From Crocodylus rhombifer (lineage: Eukaryota > Chordata > Crocodylia > Crocodylidae): a stretch of DNA of 64,000 nucleotides. Each line of letters begins with the position of its first letter. The stretch's first letter is position 1. This document shows positions 25,669 to 36,351 of the stretch, in pieces. A model generated the notes under the pieces. That model made no database searches. It saw nothing but the letters and a program-made list of their open reading frames with translations, and was not told the DNA's origin. Location of the stretch: the NCBI GenBank assembly GCA_038503035.1, contig JAVSML010024317.1:62001-126000 (forward strand), written 5' to 3'. The translations under genes were made by a program, and so were the position numbers.

Positions 25669-26936
25669 GTTATGAGCAGGGATCCTGGTTTTCCCTTATT
25701 AAAAAATAATCACAGATTCTCTGATTTTAAAAACCCCAAATCCACGATTAAAATGAAAGGCCTCTATATATGTAGGTATCAGTTCAACACAGTGTTTTGT
25801 TGATATATTTACAATATTAAAGCAGTTTGGAAGCCTGCCATTGTCTCAATCACTATAATAAAATAAGTTCTAAACACCTATAAATGTTGGGATTTGATTT
25901 GGGGTTTTTTATCATGGAAAATCAGAGCTTGGCCTACCACATAGCTCACAGAATGCAGGTCCAGGTCCCTTATTCCCAAGCCACAGACCCCCAGCCCCTC
26001 TGGTGCCCCTCACTCCCCACCCCCAGCCTCCTGCTCCCCTCCCCACCCCGGTCCTCCCAGAGGGGGCCCTCAGCTGCCAGGGACCCAGGTTTGCAGCTCC
26101 CTGCTTCCTGCAACAGCACCTGAGCCCTGGCTGCTGCCTGCGGGAGGTTTAGTGGCTTGATGCAGTAGAGTGGAGCCCGGCTCCCCACCTCACCCTCCTT
26201 TGCTCCCTGGCTGGGTTGTACCCCTTGCCGCTGCCACATGGGCAGAGGATGCTTTGCAAGGGCAACACAGAGCGTGCAACAGCAAGGAGATTCCCTGCCA
26301 GGCCCTGCTCTGGCCTACAGTGCTGGGTCTCACCCACTGGGCTGCGGAGGCCCTGGGAAAGGGTAGAAGGGCCTGAGCCTGCAGTGGGCAGCCTAAGCCT
26401 ACCTCCATCTTCCTCACAGATCTGGGGGGCATGGTTCCCCCCTGTCCCCCCCCCCGGGAGTGCAGTAAGTGATGGGGAGCTGTGTCCCCCCCGCCAGATG
26501 AGTAGCCCTATCCCACTCCCCACTACAGCCCTCCGGCCACGCGTTCCAGCCCGGCCCCCAAGCCTCCCAGCTTGTTAGCATCCCCAGCCCTGCCCGACTT
26601 CCTCCTTGTAACCCTGTAGGACCCTCCCGTAACCCTATAGGACCCTCCCCCCTGCCCCTCAATCCTAGACTTATCTGCAAGAGCTGCTCTCTAGGCTGTC
26701 TGGTGGCCAAGTGCATGCATATGGTGTCCCCTGCCTGACTGCCTTCCTCCTGTTCCCTCCCAGCACCTTGCAGACTGGAACTCTGCCTGGCAGAGAGGTC
26801 TTTGCAAAAGTGCAAAATCCATGGGTTTCTCTGTTAAAATAAAAAAAAAAAAGCATTTTCCTCAGGTAGAGGGGGAAATCCATGGTTTTCTCCATTTTTG
26901 CATGGGAAATGGAAAACCCGGATCCCTGGTTATGAG
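25669..26936. mobile_element. Non-autonomous hAT element, copy 2 (1,252 bp)
   Basis: The element is 25677-26928. Its ends read CAGGGATCCTGGTTTTCC and, inverted, CAGGGATCCGGGTTTTCC, differing at one base in 18. It is flanked by a perfect 8-bp target duplication, GTTATGAG (25669-25676 and 26929-26936), which is diagnostic for hAT-type transposition. It shares termini, subterminal blocks (TCTCTGATT then AAAAACCCCAAA on the left; AAATCCATGGGTTTCTCT on the right) and a GC-rich core with copy 1 at 19817-21099. No transposase frame is seen, so it must have been moved in trans. Confidence 0.92.
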
Positions 26937-28139
26937 TAGTTTCATCATTGCAGTGGTTGAGAATAACTAATATTGGTAAGTTTTTGTTTTTCAAAACCAA
27001 ACCTATCATGTTGTCAAGAAAAAACAAATTCTGTTCCTAGATGCATTCTGGTACCTTCCTTTGAGTTCACTGACAGGCAAAATTTAGCATACTGAATTGT
27101 GGCACTTATGTGCATGTATCTTGGATAAAACATGGGGAGTGCTTTATTGTGCAGTTAAAATAAATAGTAAATATTAATTCCTTACGCTGGATTGTTGTCC
27201 TTTCCTTCCCAGGATGCTGGAGATGGATTTTAAGATTCTGTGTCACTAGATAAATCAGCCTTGGGAATGCTACGTCCATGGCAAGTAATGTTTAAGATCA
27301 AGCAAAATAAAATATTCCATTATCAGGCAACATTATTGCAAGGTGCAGGGATTTTACTTTTGCAAGTGGCTGGTTACATTTTCATGAAAGGTTGAGTTTA
27401 AATGTACAATTAAAATATTGTATATTCAATTAAAGGTAAGTAAAGATGGTGCTTGTCACTTATTTTGGAGTGAAAGGTAAATGCCCAAGTGTTACCAAGA
27501 ATACCTGGGAACCAATAGCTTGTTCAATAGTTAAGCTGCTCAGTTGGTTATTAAACATCTCTTGCTGTCTTTTCCTTAATAGCCTTTGGTAGTTGTCATT
27601 ATATGGTTTAAAACCTATCTTTACAGTAAGTGACAAATTTAGATGAAAAATGACTGGATAATGAGCAGGCAGTAGTAAGAAAATACATTATGAGCCATTT
27701 GTTGCAACTTTTGCTGCTGATTCGTCAGCCTGTGACTGAGGTACCAGTATCTATGCTGCTGTCTAGTCAGAGGCTGGCTGGCACAGGCATTTCCATGTTA
27801 AAGCTCAACCGGTGCTGTGACAAGTTTTTAAGCTTGTGGAACCTGTGCCTGTGGAGTTATTGACATATTCAGGAAATAAATACTGCCCACAACTATTGAT
27901 AATGTTACCTCCACTGACATTGGGGTATTTAGAGTCATATGTGCAGCTGGATGTTGCTAACTACATCAGGTGATACTGGAGCGGTTTTGTTGAAAAGTCT
28001 TTTGTTTAATCTCCTAAGTCGGTGTGACTTGAAGTGTTTCGCGAAGGCTCTGGGTGCGTCTGCCTCATCTTGGGCTGTAGTTGGGCATGCTGGTATAAAA
28101 ACAAAATCTCTTTTCGTCTCTGTACACCACATGACCTCA
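26937..28139. other. Non-coding, no recognisable feature
   Basis: AT-rich sequence between the hAT copy and a CR1 3' end. I see no exon or repeat boundary. Confidence 0.5.
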
Positions 28140-28388
28140 GTGGCATCAAGGTTCAGCAGGGGGAAATTATGGTGGAGTTTAGGAGGTACTTTCTGACTAT
28201 GAGGTTGGTCAAACATTGGACCAAGCTACCTAGAGAAATTGTGGAATCTCCATCCGTGGAAGTTTTTAAGAGCAGGTTAGACAGACACTTGATTGGGATG
28301 ATTTATTCAGGAATGATGCCATCTCAAACAGGTGACTGGACTAGATGACGTTCTGAGCTCCCTTCCAGCCCTACTTGCCTATGATCCT
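28140..28388 (+). mobile_element. CR1 LINE 3' end (5'-truncated)
   Basis: The plus strand encodes the tail of CR1 ORF2. FLTMRLVKHWTKLPREIVES then VEVFKSRLDRHL fits the family's 'NQLPREVV...VFKRRLDEHL' signature. The 3' UTR then ends at GCCTATGATCCTGTG. It is more diverged from the copies at 32013 and 36352, so it belongs to a different, probably older CR1 subfamily. 5' truncation is usual for LINEs. Confidence 0.85.
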
Positions 28389-28420
28389 GTGTGTGGCAGG
28401 GTGTCTCAGAAACCCAAGGG

Positions 28421-28640
28421 CAATGCATAGTGGGTGCACGCAGGTGCACATGCACCCCCTGAGCATGCGGTGCACCCCATACAAAAAGGCCTTGGTTGGC
28501 GATCACCACCACCTCCCACCCACTGCTGACAGTGCTGGCAGTGTCTGTGTGAGCTCCCCCACTTACCTCTGCCATGCTCCTACTGCTCCCACCGCCATAC
28601 CCCCCCCCCCCAGCCGCCGAGGGCATGAGTTGTTCATGCA
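28421..28640 (+). repeat. GC-rich repeat, same family as 14240-14610
   Basis: It begins AATGCATAGTGGGTGCACGC and continues AGGTGCACATGCACCCCC, then a CCACC/GCTG-rich core ending in a C tract (28603-28613). It sits directly after a CR1 3' end. Confidence 0.45.
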
Positions 28641-29660
28641 GAAACCCCTTACTGCAGATTAATTCTGCACTCGTCAGCTCCCTTATAATTTTTCCCCATA
28701 TGCTCACCTGCAGTGTCTTGATGTAAACTTAACATCTGGTGAAGTTGGCCCTGGTCCTTGCTCTGGCCACTCAGTATCGGCTTCTATGAGGCCTTCAGCC
28801 TCTTCCACTTCAGTCTCTCTGTCTGAGCCCTCGGTCCTTCAAGGCTTCAAATAGCAGTGTGGTCCAAGACACCCCTCTGTGTGACCCCTAACCACCCCTT
28901 ATAGCCACTCCCAAGCCACCAGCATCTCTAAACTGTTCCTTAATTAAAGAATAATCCACCGGACAGAAACAAGCATTAACCTGCAAACTATCTGGGCCCA
29001 CTCACCAACAGAGAGAGGTTCTCCTGCCCCTACTAGCAGCTCCTCCAGTCCTTGTGAACCTAAGCTCATTATGCTTTTCAGGAGCATTTCTTTCTCCCCA
29101 GCTCTCAGGGCTAGGTGCCTTCCCTGCCCTGGGGCCAGCCCTACCCCTGTCAGTCACCTGATTCTTGATTCTCAGCCTTGGTGCAAGGATTCGCCATTAT
29201 CCAATATCTACAACCTTATTTACCTTTACTCCACAAGAGGCAGGTTCACAGTCCTGGGTTGGTTGCTCCTCATTAAGCAGCTTCTGTCCCAGCTTATTGC
29301 CCTTACCTTATTCCTGATCTGGAGCTCAGCCTTTGTGAAGCCTATCTTTAGGCAGTTTTTTACCTACAGAAGCCAGTAGCCCTGCTCCTCTAGCATGTTG
29401 AACCCTCTTGGACTGTTTACTGCTGTGTGCATCCCTTGCATGCTCCCCTGATCAGAAACTTCTTCTCTGCCCGGTTTAGTGTGGGGTGAGCCCCTTCTCC
29501 TTCTCCAAAGCTAAGCCTTCTGACAGATGTGATTAACTGGTTAGCCCTGTTTTAATTTGTGATCTGACCATATATTCATTTAGTTAACTCTGTGATGAAA
29601 TACATCACAACATTACTACACAAAATATGTGTAACTTTGTGGCGGGCTCCTATCATGCCT
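28641..29660. other. Pyrimidine-rich segment, unclassified repeat candidate
   Basis: About 1 kb with strong C/T bias on the plus strand, ending near a small palindrome TGTGATGAAATACATCACA (29591-29609). The composition resembles an LTR read in antisense, but I found no matching end or target duplication. Confidence 0.25.
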
Positions 29661-32010
29661 TTAATTGAACATGTGGCCAGCACTCCCAGCCTCTGGAGCA
29701 CACCAGAGCCTTTTAAGACCCCCATGTTCTCCAGAGGTTAAGAGCCCCCATCAGCTGACTGGAGCTCCCAGCTGTGGAAGAACACACATCAATTGGTCCC
29801 CTGGATGGGAACCCCAGTCAGGGGAGTGCAGGGAGGCAACCTGCTACTTGGCAGTGCAGGGGGAGCCTGGAATGGGGCTTTTCCTGCACTGGCAGTATGG
29901 CTTGCAGATGAGATTGAGTTATTAGAGTATGATGGATAGAACAGTTGGAAAAGACAGCTGTTTTAGCTATAGCATGCTCCATAGATTGGAAAAAGATGAT
30001 GCGGATGGGATTTACTTTAGCTAGGATAGTGTGATCTGGCAGTAATGAAAGAGAAATGTGGACTCTACGGAAATGGCCGAGAGAGAGCTAACTGTATTTG
30101 GAGAGAATCTGGATGTGGAAAAGAAGAAAAAGCAGGAGCTGAAGTTGATCACAAAGCCATAGTTGTAAGTGACTGGGAGAAAGAATGGCATTGTCAGTGA
30201 TTATGGAAGTAGTAGATAGGAATCAGTCTCGTTTGGCCTCCACGAAGGGTTGAGTTGTGGGGAAACCTGCTATGGGGAGCATGTGGTGACAAAATAAATG
30301 GTGTGGATCAGAAACAGCTTTTCATACTATTACTATACAGATTATAATAGAAGCTAATTATCCTTGGGATGGAACAGTCTCCTTGGAATAATATGGAATG
30401 AAGATAATGATTTACTGATGAGCTCTGTGAAAGAAAAATTAAAACCATTAGTGTTCTTTTTCTCCAACTTCCTTTCCTTAACCCATATATGGGGTATGCC
30501 ACATCTTGTAGCACCGTATGGAACTGCTGAATTATTTTAATTCATTTTTAAGTAAAACAGATTGTCATAAATTATCTTACTGCAGTGCTAATAACTGATT
30601 CCACATTTAATACTAAGTCCAGTTCAGCCTATCATATGGGTTTGGCAATAGGATCCTGAGAAGACCATCTTTTTCTACCACAGCTGTTTGGAGGAGAAAA
30701 AGCATTTTCAGAGGAGTGGTACCAAGACAATGGAATTCACTTCCCAAGAGCTTATAACCAGGGGTTTCACCATGTTGACAACTAAATGTAAACTCATTTT
30801 TCTCTTTCACAGATGTATACTTCTATTCTATTCAATTACTTTTACTGATTGAGAAGATAATTAAAAAAACAAACAAAACTTGCTCAAATTCTTTGGTATA
30901 AGGTACCAATATGCGAGCCCAGATAAGATAAGTGCAGATAATTATGTTACATTATTGTCCTCTGCTCCTTGTTCCAAGTAGCCCAGCTAGGCAGTAACAT
31001 GGGAAATGAGGTTGTATATGCTAAATCTCTCAAAAAAAATCTCTGCAGCTGTAGAATAATCTCTTACCCTCTTTGGCCGGTCTTCTGTTGATTCTGTAGA
31101 GCAAGGTTTTCATGACAGACTCCTTGTTTCCTTAATTTCTCACAATGTATCCAGTTGCTTTTAGCTATGACAAAAGAAACATTTGCATCTGAGAGAAGAT
31201 TTAAACTATTTTTTCTGCTGGTTTGTCTTGCCAAGACTCATTCTAACTATTTAGTTGGCAAAAAAATGCGTACATCCTATATCAGGATGATTAAGTATCA
31301 AGAACTGATGTGGTACCATTTTAAAAATTATTAGTCACTTAAGTTGCTGTTGCTTAAAAAAATAACCATGCACTGTAGGTACTTATAGCTGTTCAATCAA
31401 TGGCATTTATTGTACACATAGGTGGAAAAAGTAAAAAAAATGCACATGACCTATTGAAAATTTTTGCTTTAAAATTTAAGTAGTACAGTTTAGTTTTATA
31501 ACAGTTTCCTGGAGTTATGGGTGAAGGTGAAGGATTCTGTAATCTTGGAAATAAAAAAGAAGTAAATTGATTTATAAGTGAAGTAAATGGGGTAGCAGAA
31601 ACAGAAAATATTTACTCAGCTGTGTTTAACTTAGCCTTTTGTGTATATTTTACAAAAGATATAATAAGTTTTAATGTAATGTTTCTTAGGACATGAGCCT
31701 CTTAAATGTTTGATTTAATGAAATGTTGCATTTCATCAGCCAGATAGATCATCATTTGTATTTATTAGCTGATAGAACACATGGCATTGTATTTTCAGAA
31801 GTTCTCACAAATTGGTCATGTACAAACATATCTGGTGCACTTAAAGTTGGGATCTTGATAATCTGCTTTGGATGATTGTAATAAAAACTGTGGATAGTGG
31901 AGATTGTTTTGGTTATTTATATCAGCCTTTGGCCCAATGATTTTAAATATACTGTTAACTAAAAACAGTTTTGGAGTTAGTGCCTTATCCTTCTGCTGAA
32001 CGTGGAATGG
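29661..32010. other. Non-coding, no recognisable feature
   Basis: No exon or repeat is recognised. Short ORFs lack any domain. Confidence 0.5.
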
Positions 32011-32012
32011 AA

Positions 32013-32323
32013 GGATCAGCAGGCACTGGGGAAGTCCCTGTTCCCCCGAGCACTGCCAGGAGTGACCAGGAAGAACGGTCACAAGCTGGCAGAGGGTAGA
32101 TTTAGGCTAGATATCAGGAGGTGCTACTTCATGGTCAGGGTGACTAGGGTCTGGAACCAACTTCCAAGAGAAGTGGTGCTGGCGCCTACCCTGGGGGTCT
32201 TTAAGAGGAGGTTAGATGAACACCTTGCTGGGGTCATTTGACCCCAGTATTCTTTCCTGCCTGCCATGGCAGGGGGTCGGACTAGATGATCTGTTCAGGT
32301 CCCTTCCGACCCTAGAAACTATG
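32013..32323 (+). mobile_element. CR1 LINE 3' end (5'-truncated)
   Basis: The plus strand encodes the last about 75 residues of CR1 ORF2 (DQQALGKSLFPRALPGVTR, then RFRLDIRR, then WNQLPREVV, then VFKRRLDEHLAGVI) and a stop at 32239. A short 3' UTR follows, ending CCTAGAAACTATG. It is close in sequence to the long CR1 at 36352-37561 and so belongs to the same subfamily. AAGGA flanks both ends, which may be microhomology. Confidence 0.92.
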
Positions 32324-34040
32324 AAGGACAAATTAAATAAAGGACAAGTTGTAATCTAGCCTAGGGCAGAAAGGATGGGCAGCAGGTGAACTGGACTGGG
32401 ATGAGAGGAGATGGTTGATTAATTCACCTTCAAACTTTCTGTGCAGTTAAAGCTTTTAATATTTAATAGAAAATAGGGGAGACCATGTGATTGCTGTCTT
32501 CTGCAGATAGTGTCCTCTTTTATTATCTCCACTTTGAATATAGGAATTTTTCATGGTTCATTTGCCCTTCTGACAAAGTTGTGGTTGTTATGGAAGAATA
32601 AAAATGTACGTTACAAGAAAAGGTAAAGCCTGCCAGTAAGAACATGGCATTGGACAATTAGTTTCTGAAGCTATCTTCTAATAATCCATAGTTCCTCTTA
32701 CCTAATATCTGTGCACGCTGCATATACAATGGAATTATGTTGTATTATCTAGTAAAGTACCTTATTTATCTTCATCAAAGCCTCAGGAGTTATTTACTTA
32801 TAGCCATGTCTTCTACATCCAGCTAAAGGGTAAATTCTGAACTGTTTTGGAACTGAACAAATTAAAATTTAGAATATTGTAATTGCCATAGAAGTAAAGC
32901 TATTGCCTGTGTGGTTTATATCTTCATCTGAGTCATACTGAAGTTAGTATTTTTTTCCCTTCATTCTTTATTTTGCTTATATGTGTCTCATGTAAATAAA
33001 GCAGTGTCTGTTTCACCATTATCTCAGTGCTTGCTTCATTTTTGTAATATGGCTCCATCTGTTTAATTGGCAAAGAAAAAGAAAAAAAAAGAGGAATTGC
33101 AGTTCACTCTCCATTAAGAAATCTGGGCTTTAGTTTATAGAGTGAAAGAATAAGTTGGCAATTGTTGCAATAACTTGGTTCTTTTTTTACTAAAAGCTTT
33201 GCTTCTCACTTTCATATGAATGTTGTATTCAAACAGCACTATAGAAATTGGGGTTGGGGAAGGAGAAAACTTGGGTATAACTGTCTAGATGTGTAATGAG
33301 GAGGCCTTTGTGTGTTGGGTAGGTGGTTTGCACATTATTTTTATAAAGCAACAAAACGTGAATGAATTTTGGCTCATAGGATAAGGATGAATCAGAACAC
33401 TTCAACTGCCATATGCTTTTGGCCAGCATTACCAAAAGTCTGTCCTATTTTTTTGGTAGAAGGATACAGATTATGCCTTCCTGCACCAGCAAGTTGTAGG
33501 AGGTATGGGCAGAGTTCATAAGTGGAAATGGGCAGCGGGTGTTTTAGTTGTCATCCTAACCAGTCTGTGAGATCTGAAGGAAACTCAGTTGCATAGCTGA
33601 TGCCCAAGTGTGCTGAATCATATGCCACTGTTCAGGCTAAGCTTTGTCTTTGGTCCAGTGGAACCCATTTCATAATGCAAAGGAATTTGTAGTCTGTCAT
33701 GTGTTCTCACAACCTTCTCCCCACTTGTGCATCCGTCTGTGCTAACAGAAAGATAGCAAAGATTAAACTTGTTTTGCATTATCTGCTGTTCTGTTTTCTG
33801 TGGAGAAGAACTACTGCAAATCAGTTCTGTGAGTTAAGGCGGCTGCTGAAATTGATTTTAGCGGGGGGGACGGGGACAGGGATGGACGACTGGAGGGCGG
33901 GGTGGTAGGGCAGCAGAGGCAGTATGCAAGTATTTGATACCTTCAAGTCGTGCTTTGAGTAGAACACACCTTCCCCTGCTGAATTAACTGTTAAGTATTG
34001 GAAGCTGTTCTTGCTGAAGAGTATATTTAAGAATCTAGAA
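32324..34040. other. Non-coding, no recognisable feature
   Basis: AT-rich sequence with short A runs. No exon or repeat boundary is recognised. Confidence 0.5.
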
Positions 34041-34260
34041 ATATGATACTTATTATTATTTAATAAGTCATGATGGATCAGGGGCCCTAGAGGCTAGACA
34101 CTGTACAAACAGAGAACAATTAGATGGCCAGTGACCCAGTGATCTTTCAATATGAGGCAAGAGATGAACAGTTGATACAGACAGGCAGATGTTAGGGTAT
34201 AGGAAGAGAATACAAACAGGCTGATAGGAGAAACAGCCATCTTACTTGACAAGGTAGAAC
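34041..34260 (+). repeat. Old interspersed repeat, 'TTATTATTTAATAA...CACTGTACAAAC' type
   Basis: The order TTATTATTTAATAAG, GGGGCCCTAGAGGC, CACTGTACAAACAGAGAACA is that of an old dispersed tetrapod repeat known to me from sauropsid genomes. I cannot name its family with certainty. A weaker relative may lie near 54158. Confidence 0.45.
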
Positions 34261-34518
34261 TAGAATAACTGCACATTTAACATTCTTATACAATCTGTGA
34301 ATGTTCATTATCAGAGTAGTGTTACGGCATACTCTTCCTGTTCCTGAAATCTATATACAAAGACTGTTTCTGCTGTGACATTGTTCCAGGAGTGTACGCT
34401 GAAACCAATGCAGGCAATTCTTTAAACAAGCCCAGTCTCAGACTTCTAGAAGAGACTGTGATAACAGAAAAAACAAATTGTGAGCTGCAAGTTCATAATG
34501 GAGACTGGAGAGCTGTTT

Positions 34519-34934
34519 TCAAAATGCAGTAGTTTCTGACATCTGTAAGATCTGAATGAGAACCTGGATTGTGGTTTTGGGGATAGAGTGTTCACAGTAC
34601 GTGATGGAAGGTCTTACTTTTGTTTTAAGCAATATAATGACTGTGGAAACAATAAGGTGTAGCAGAGTAAAGCTAAGCAAGATCATCTTGTCACTTAGCC
34701 CCTTTTGAGTTTTCAGGTGAGAGATGTAGGTTGTGGTATCTAGAAAGTTAACAGTGTAGGAGTATTCCCAAGAGAATTTGGTTGAAGTCTGGTCATTGGT
34801 AAACCTGCACTGGAAGTTAATAAGCAAGTCCAGGTGTTCAGTCCAGACGATGAACATGTTATCTATGTAGCACAGGTATAATGCATGTTTGGTGACATGG
34901 TTTTGCCAACAAGGTACATGGCTCAGGGGCACCT
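34519..34934 (-). mobile_element. Penelope-like element RT, C-terminal piece
   Basis: Read on the minus strand, this encodes the palm part of a Penelope-like reverse transcriptase. YLCYIDNMFIVWT matches the family's RYIDDIFIIW catalytic block, and SYTVNFLDTTTYIS matches its INFLDT block about 40 residues later. The second catalytic aspartate is replaced by asparagine (YIDN), so the copy is inactive even where the frame is open. No GIY-YIG endonuclease domain, which normally follows, could be recognised below 34519. Upstream coding continues at 35229 after an inserted segment. Confidence 0.85.
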
Positions 34935-35228
34935 AGTTGCAGGGAATTAGAAGGTAATAGCCTGCCTGCCTAGGAGCACTGGGTCAGCTGATAGGGACAA
35001 GTGGCTGGCTTTAGAGGAAATTAAAACCTCCCAAGGAGTCTAGCGAAGAGGAGAGAGAAGGCTGTGGTGCTGAGGGGGAAGCACAGAGCTGGGGTTGTCC
35101 TCTCAGGGTCGAAGGAAGGACCAGACCTTTTGGTTTATCCTTTGTTGTGTCATTTATGTTGTTCTCTGTGGGGACGAGGTTGCTCCTGGAAAAATAAACT
35201 ACCCACTGAAAGCAGTGACAACCCACTA
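34935..35228. mobile_element. About 300-bp insertion inside the Penelope-like element
   Basis: Coding similarity to the RT stops at SYLEEEF (about 35229) and resumes at the PLSHVPC block (about 34934). The intervening DNA is unrelated. On the plus strand it has an AATAAA near 35193 and a GC-rich centre. It could be a solo LTR or other short retro-insert; no clear terminal repeat or target duplication was found. Confidence 0.5.
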
Positions 35229-35645
35229 AACTCCTCTTCTAGGTAACTCATGAAAAAGTTGGCATACTAGGGAGCCATTCTTGTGTCCACAGCTGTTTCC
35301 AGTTTGGAGAAAGTGTTGGTTGTTGAAAATGAAATTGTTGTGGGTAAGGATGAAAAGGATGGTTTGGGCAATATGTTGTGTGTGAGTGTATCTGAACATA
35401 GTTCATTTTCCTGTAGGTAGTTCAGGCAGGGAGCTGTGCCTTCATGGTGTGGAGCATTAGTGTACAGGTTGGTGACATCCATGGTTGCATGTATGGCCTT
35501 TTGAAGGTGGCTGAGAAAGTCTGTTGTTTTTTGTAGAAAACTTCTTCTTTGAATGACAACTGGTTTCAGGTTGCTTTCTATGAATCCTGATAGCTCACCA
35601 GTGAGAGTAACCTAGGTGGGTCTGTCAGGGTTGCCCTCTGGCTAG
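35229..35645 (-). mobile_element. Penelope-like element RT, central piece
   Basis: The minus strand reads in order: NPDRPT then GELSGFIESNLKPVV (matching 'PGRPIVSG..TE..S.FID..LKP'), then TTDFLSHLQK, then MDVTNLYTNAPHHEGTAPCL (matching 'DVTSLYTNIPHNEGI'), then AVDTRMAP (matching 'GTAMGTRMAP'), a TAG, and YANFFMSYLEEEF. These are consecutive RT fingers and palm motifs of Penelope-like elements. Frameshifts and two stops are present. Confidence 0.88.
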
Positions 35646-36164
35646 GCACAGATGTTACACTTGATGGACATTAAGTGTGCAGAAAGCACTTTAAATCCAT
35701 AACAGAGCAGAAGTTTATGGCACTTAATGCACTTTAAAAATGGTGCTTTGCGTGCTAAGTTAACTCTTGATGGATACACTGTCAGGCTAAAGTGCTTTAG
35801 GTTAGAGCACTTTGAATGACCGTGCTATATCCATCTCATGTTAAGTTAGGTCATATATGCTGGCATCTCAGGAGCCCCTTTCAGGGCAGTGTGTTTGCCT
35901 CAAGCAGAGCTTGTCTGCTCTGCCTGTGCTGGGCCAGCCTGCCCCCTTGCTGTCTCGAGTCGGTGACAACCTGTGATTCCAGCCAGCTGTGTGCCACAGC
36001 TTGGGGGAGTGGGAGGGGGAAGTGTGGGAAGGGGGGCTTCTGTTCCCACAGATGCTTCCACCTTGCAGCGTGCTGCAGCTTAGATGAGTAAACTCCTTTC
36101 CCCCAGTTGCAGTAGGCATTGGTAGTGTGAGTTTCCTGTGCCAGAAACTCTGGTAGGGGGTGAG
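35646..36164. mobile_element. About 520-bp insertion inside the Penelope-like element
   Basis: This interrupts the RT between the NPDRPT block and the upstream IPFPTPTLCY block. Its left part is rich in AAGTGCTTTA/GCACTTTAA units in both orientations, and its right part is GC-rich. That is the pattern of the non-autonomous DNA elements elsewhere in the window (compare 43640-43900 and 47803-47940). Ends are uncertain by about 20 bp. Confidence 0.45.
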
Positions 36165-36350
36165 GGGGGGTAGTAACAGAGGGTAGGAGTGGGGAACGGG
36201 ATTAGTAGAAGTAGCTTTTCTTGAAGCTAGTTTGGAAAGAATTTGATAATATTTCTGAATTCTGGAGTGAATACTGGTGTGGGCTCCTCCCCAAGTTCTT
36301 TATGGTAGTTGGTGTCCAAGAGATGTCTGTCATTGGACTACCGATGTAGT
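36165..36350 (-). mobile_element. Penelope-like element RT, N-proximal piece
   Basis: The minus strand encodes DYIGSP then, after a one-base shift, NDRHLLDTNYHKELGEEPTP and VFTPEFRNIIKFF. This matches the 'L.DT.YY..L..DPT..F...I..L' segment that follows the ADKGGAIVV block in these RTs. The CR1 at 36352-37561 separates it from that block. Confidence 0.85.
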
Positions 36351-36351
36351 C

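Noticed and set aside
26149..26815. ORFs of 120-133 residues
   Set aside because: Interior of hAT copy 2; GC bias suppresses stops. No domain, no conserved frame between copies.
28034..28348. 104-residue plus-strand ORF as a gene
   Set aside because: Its C-terminal half is the CR1 ORF2 tail and its N-terminal part is unrelated read-through.
34935..35228. Solo LTR inside the Penelope-like element
   Set aside because: It has an AATAAA and LTR-like composition, but no TG...CA ends or target duplication could be fixed, so it is only called an insertion.
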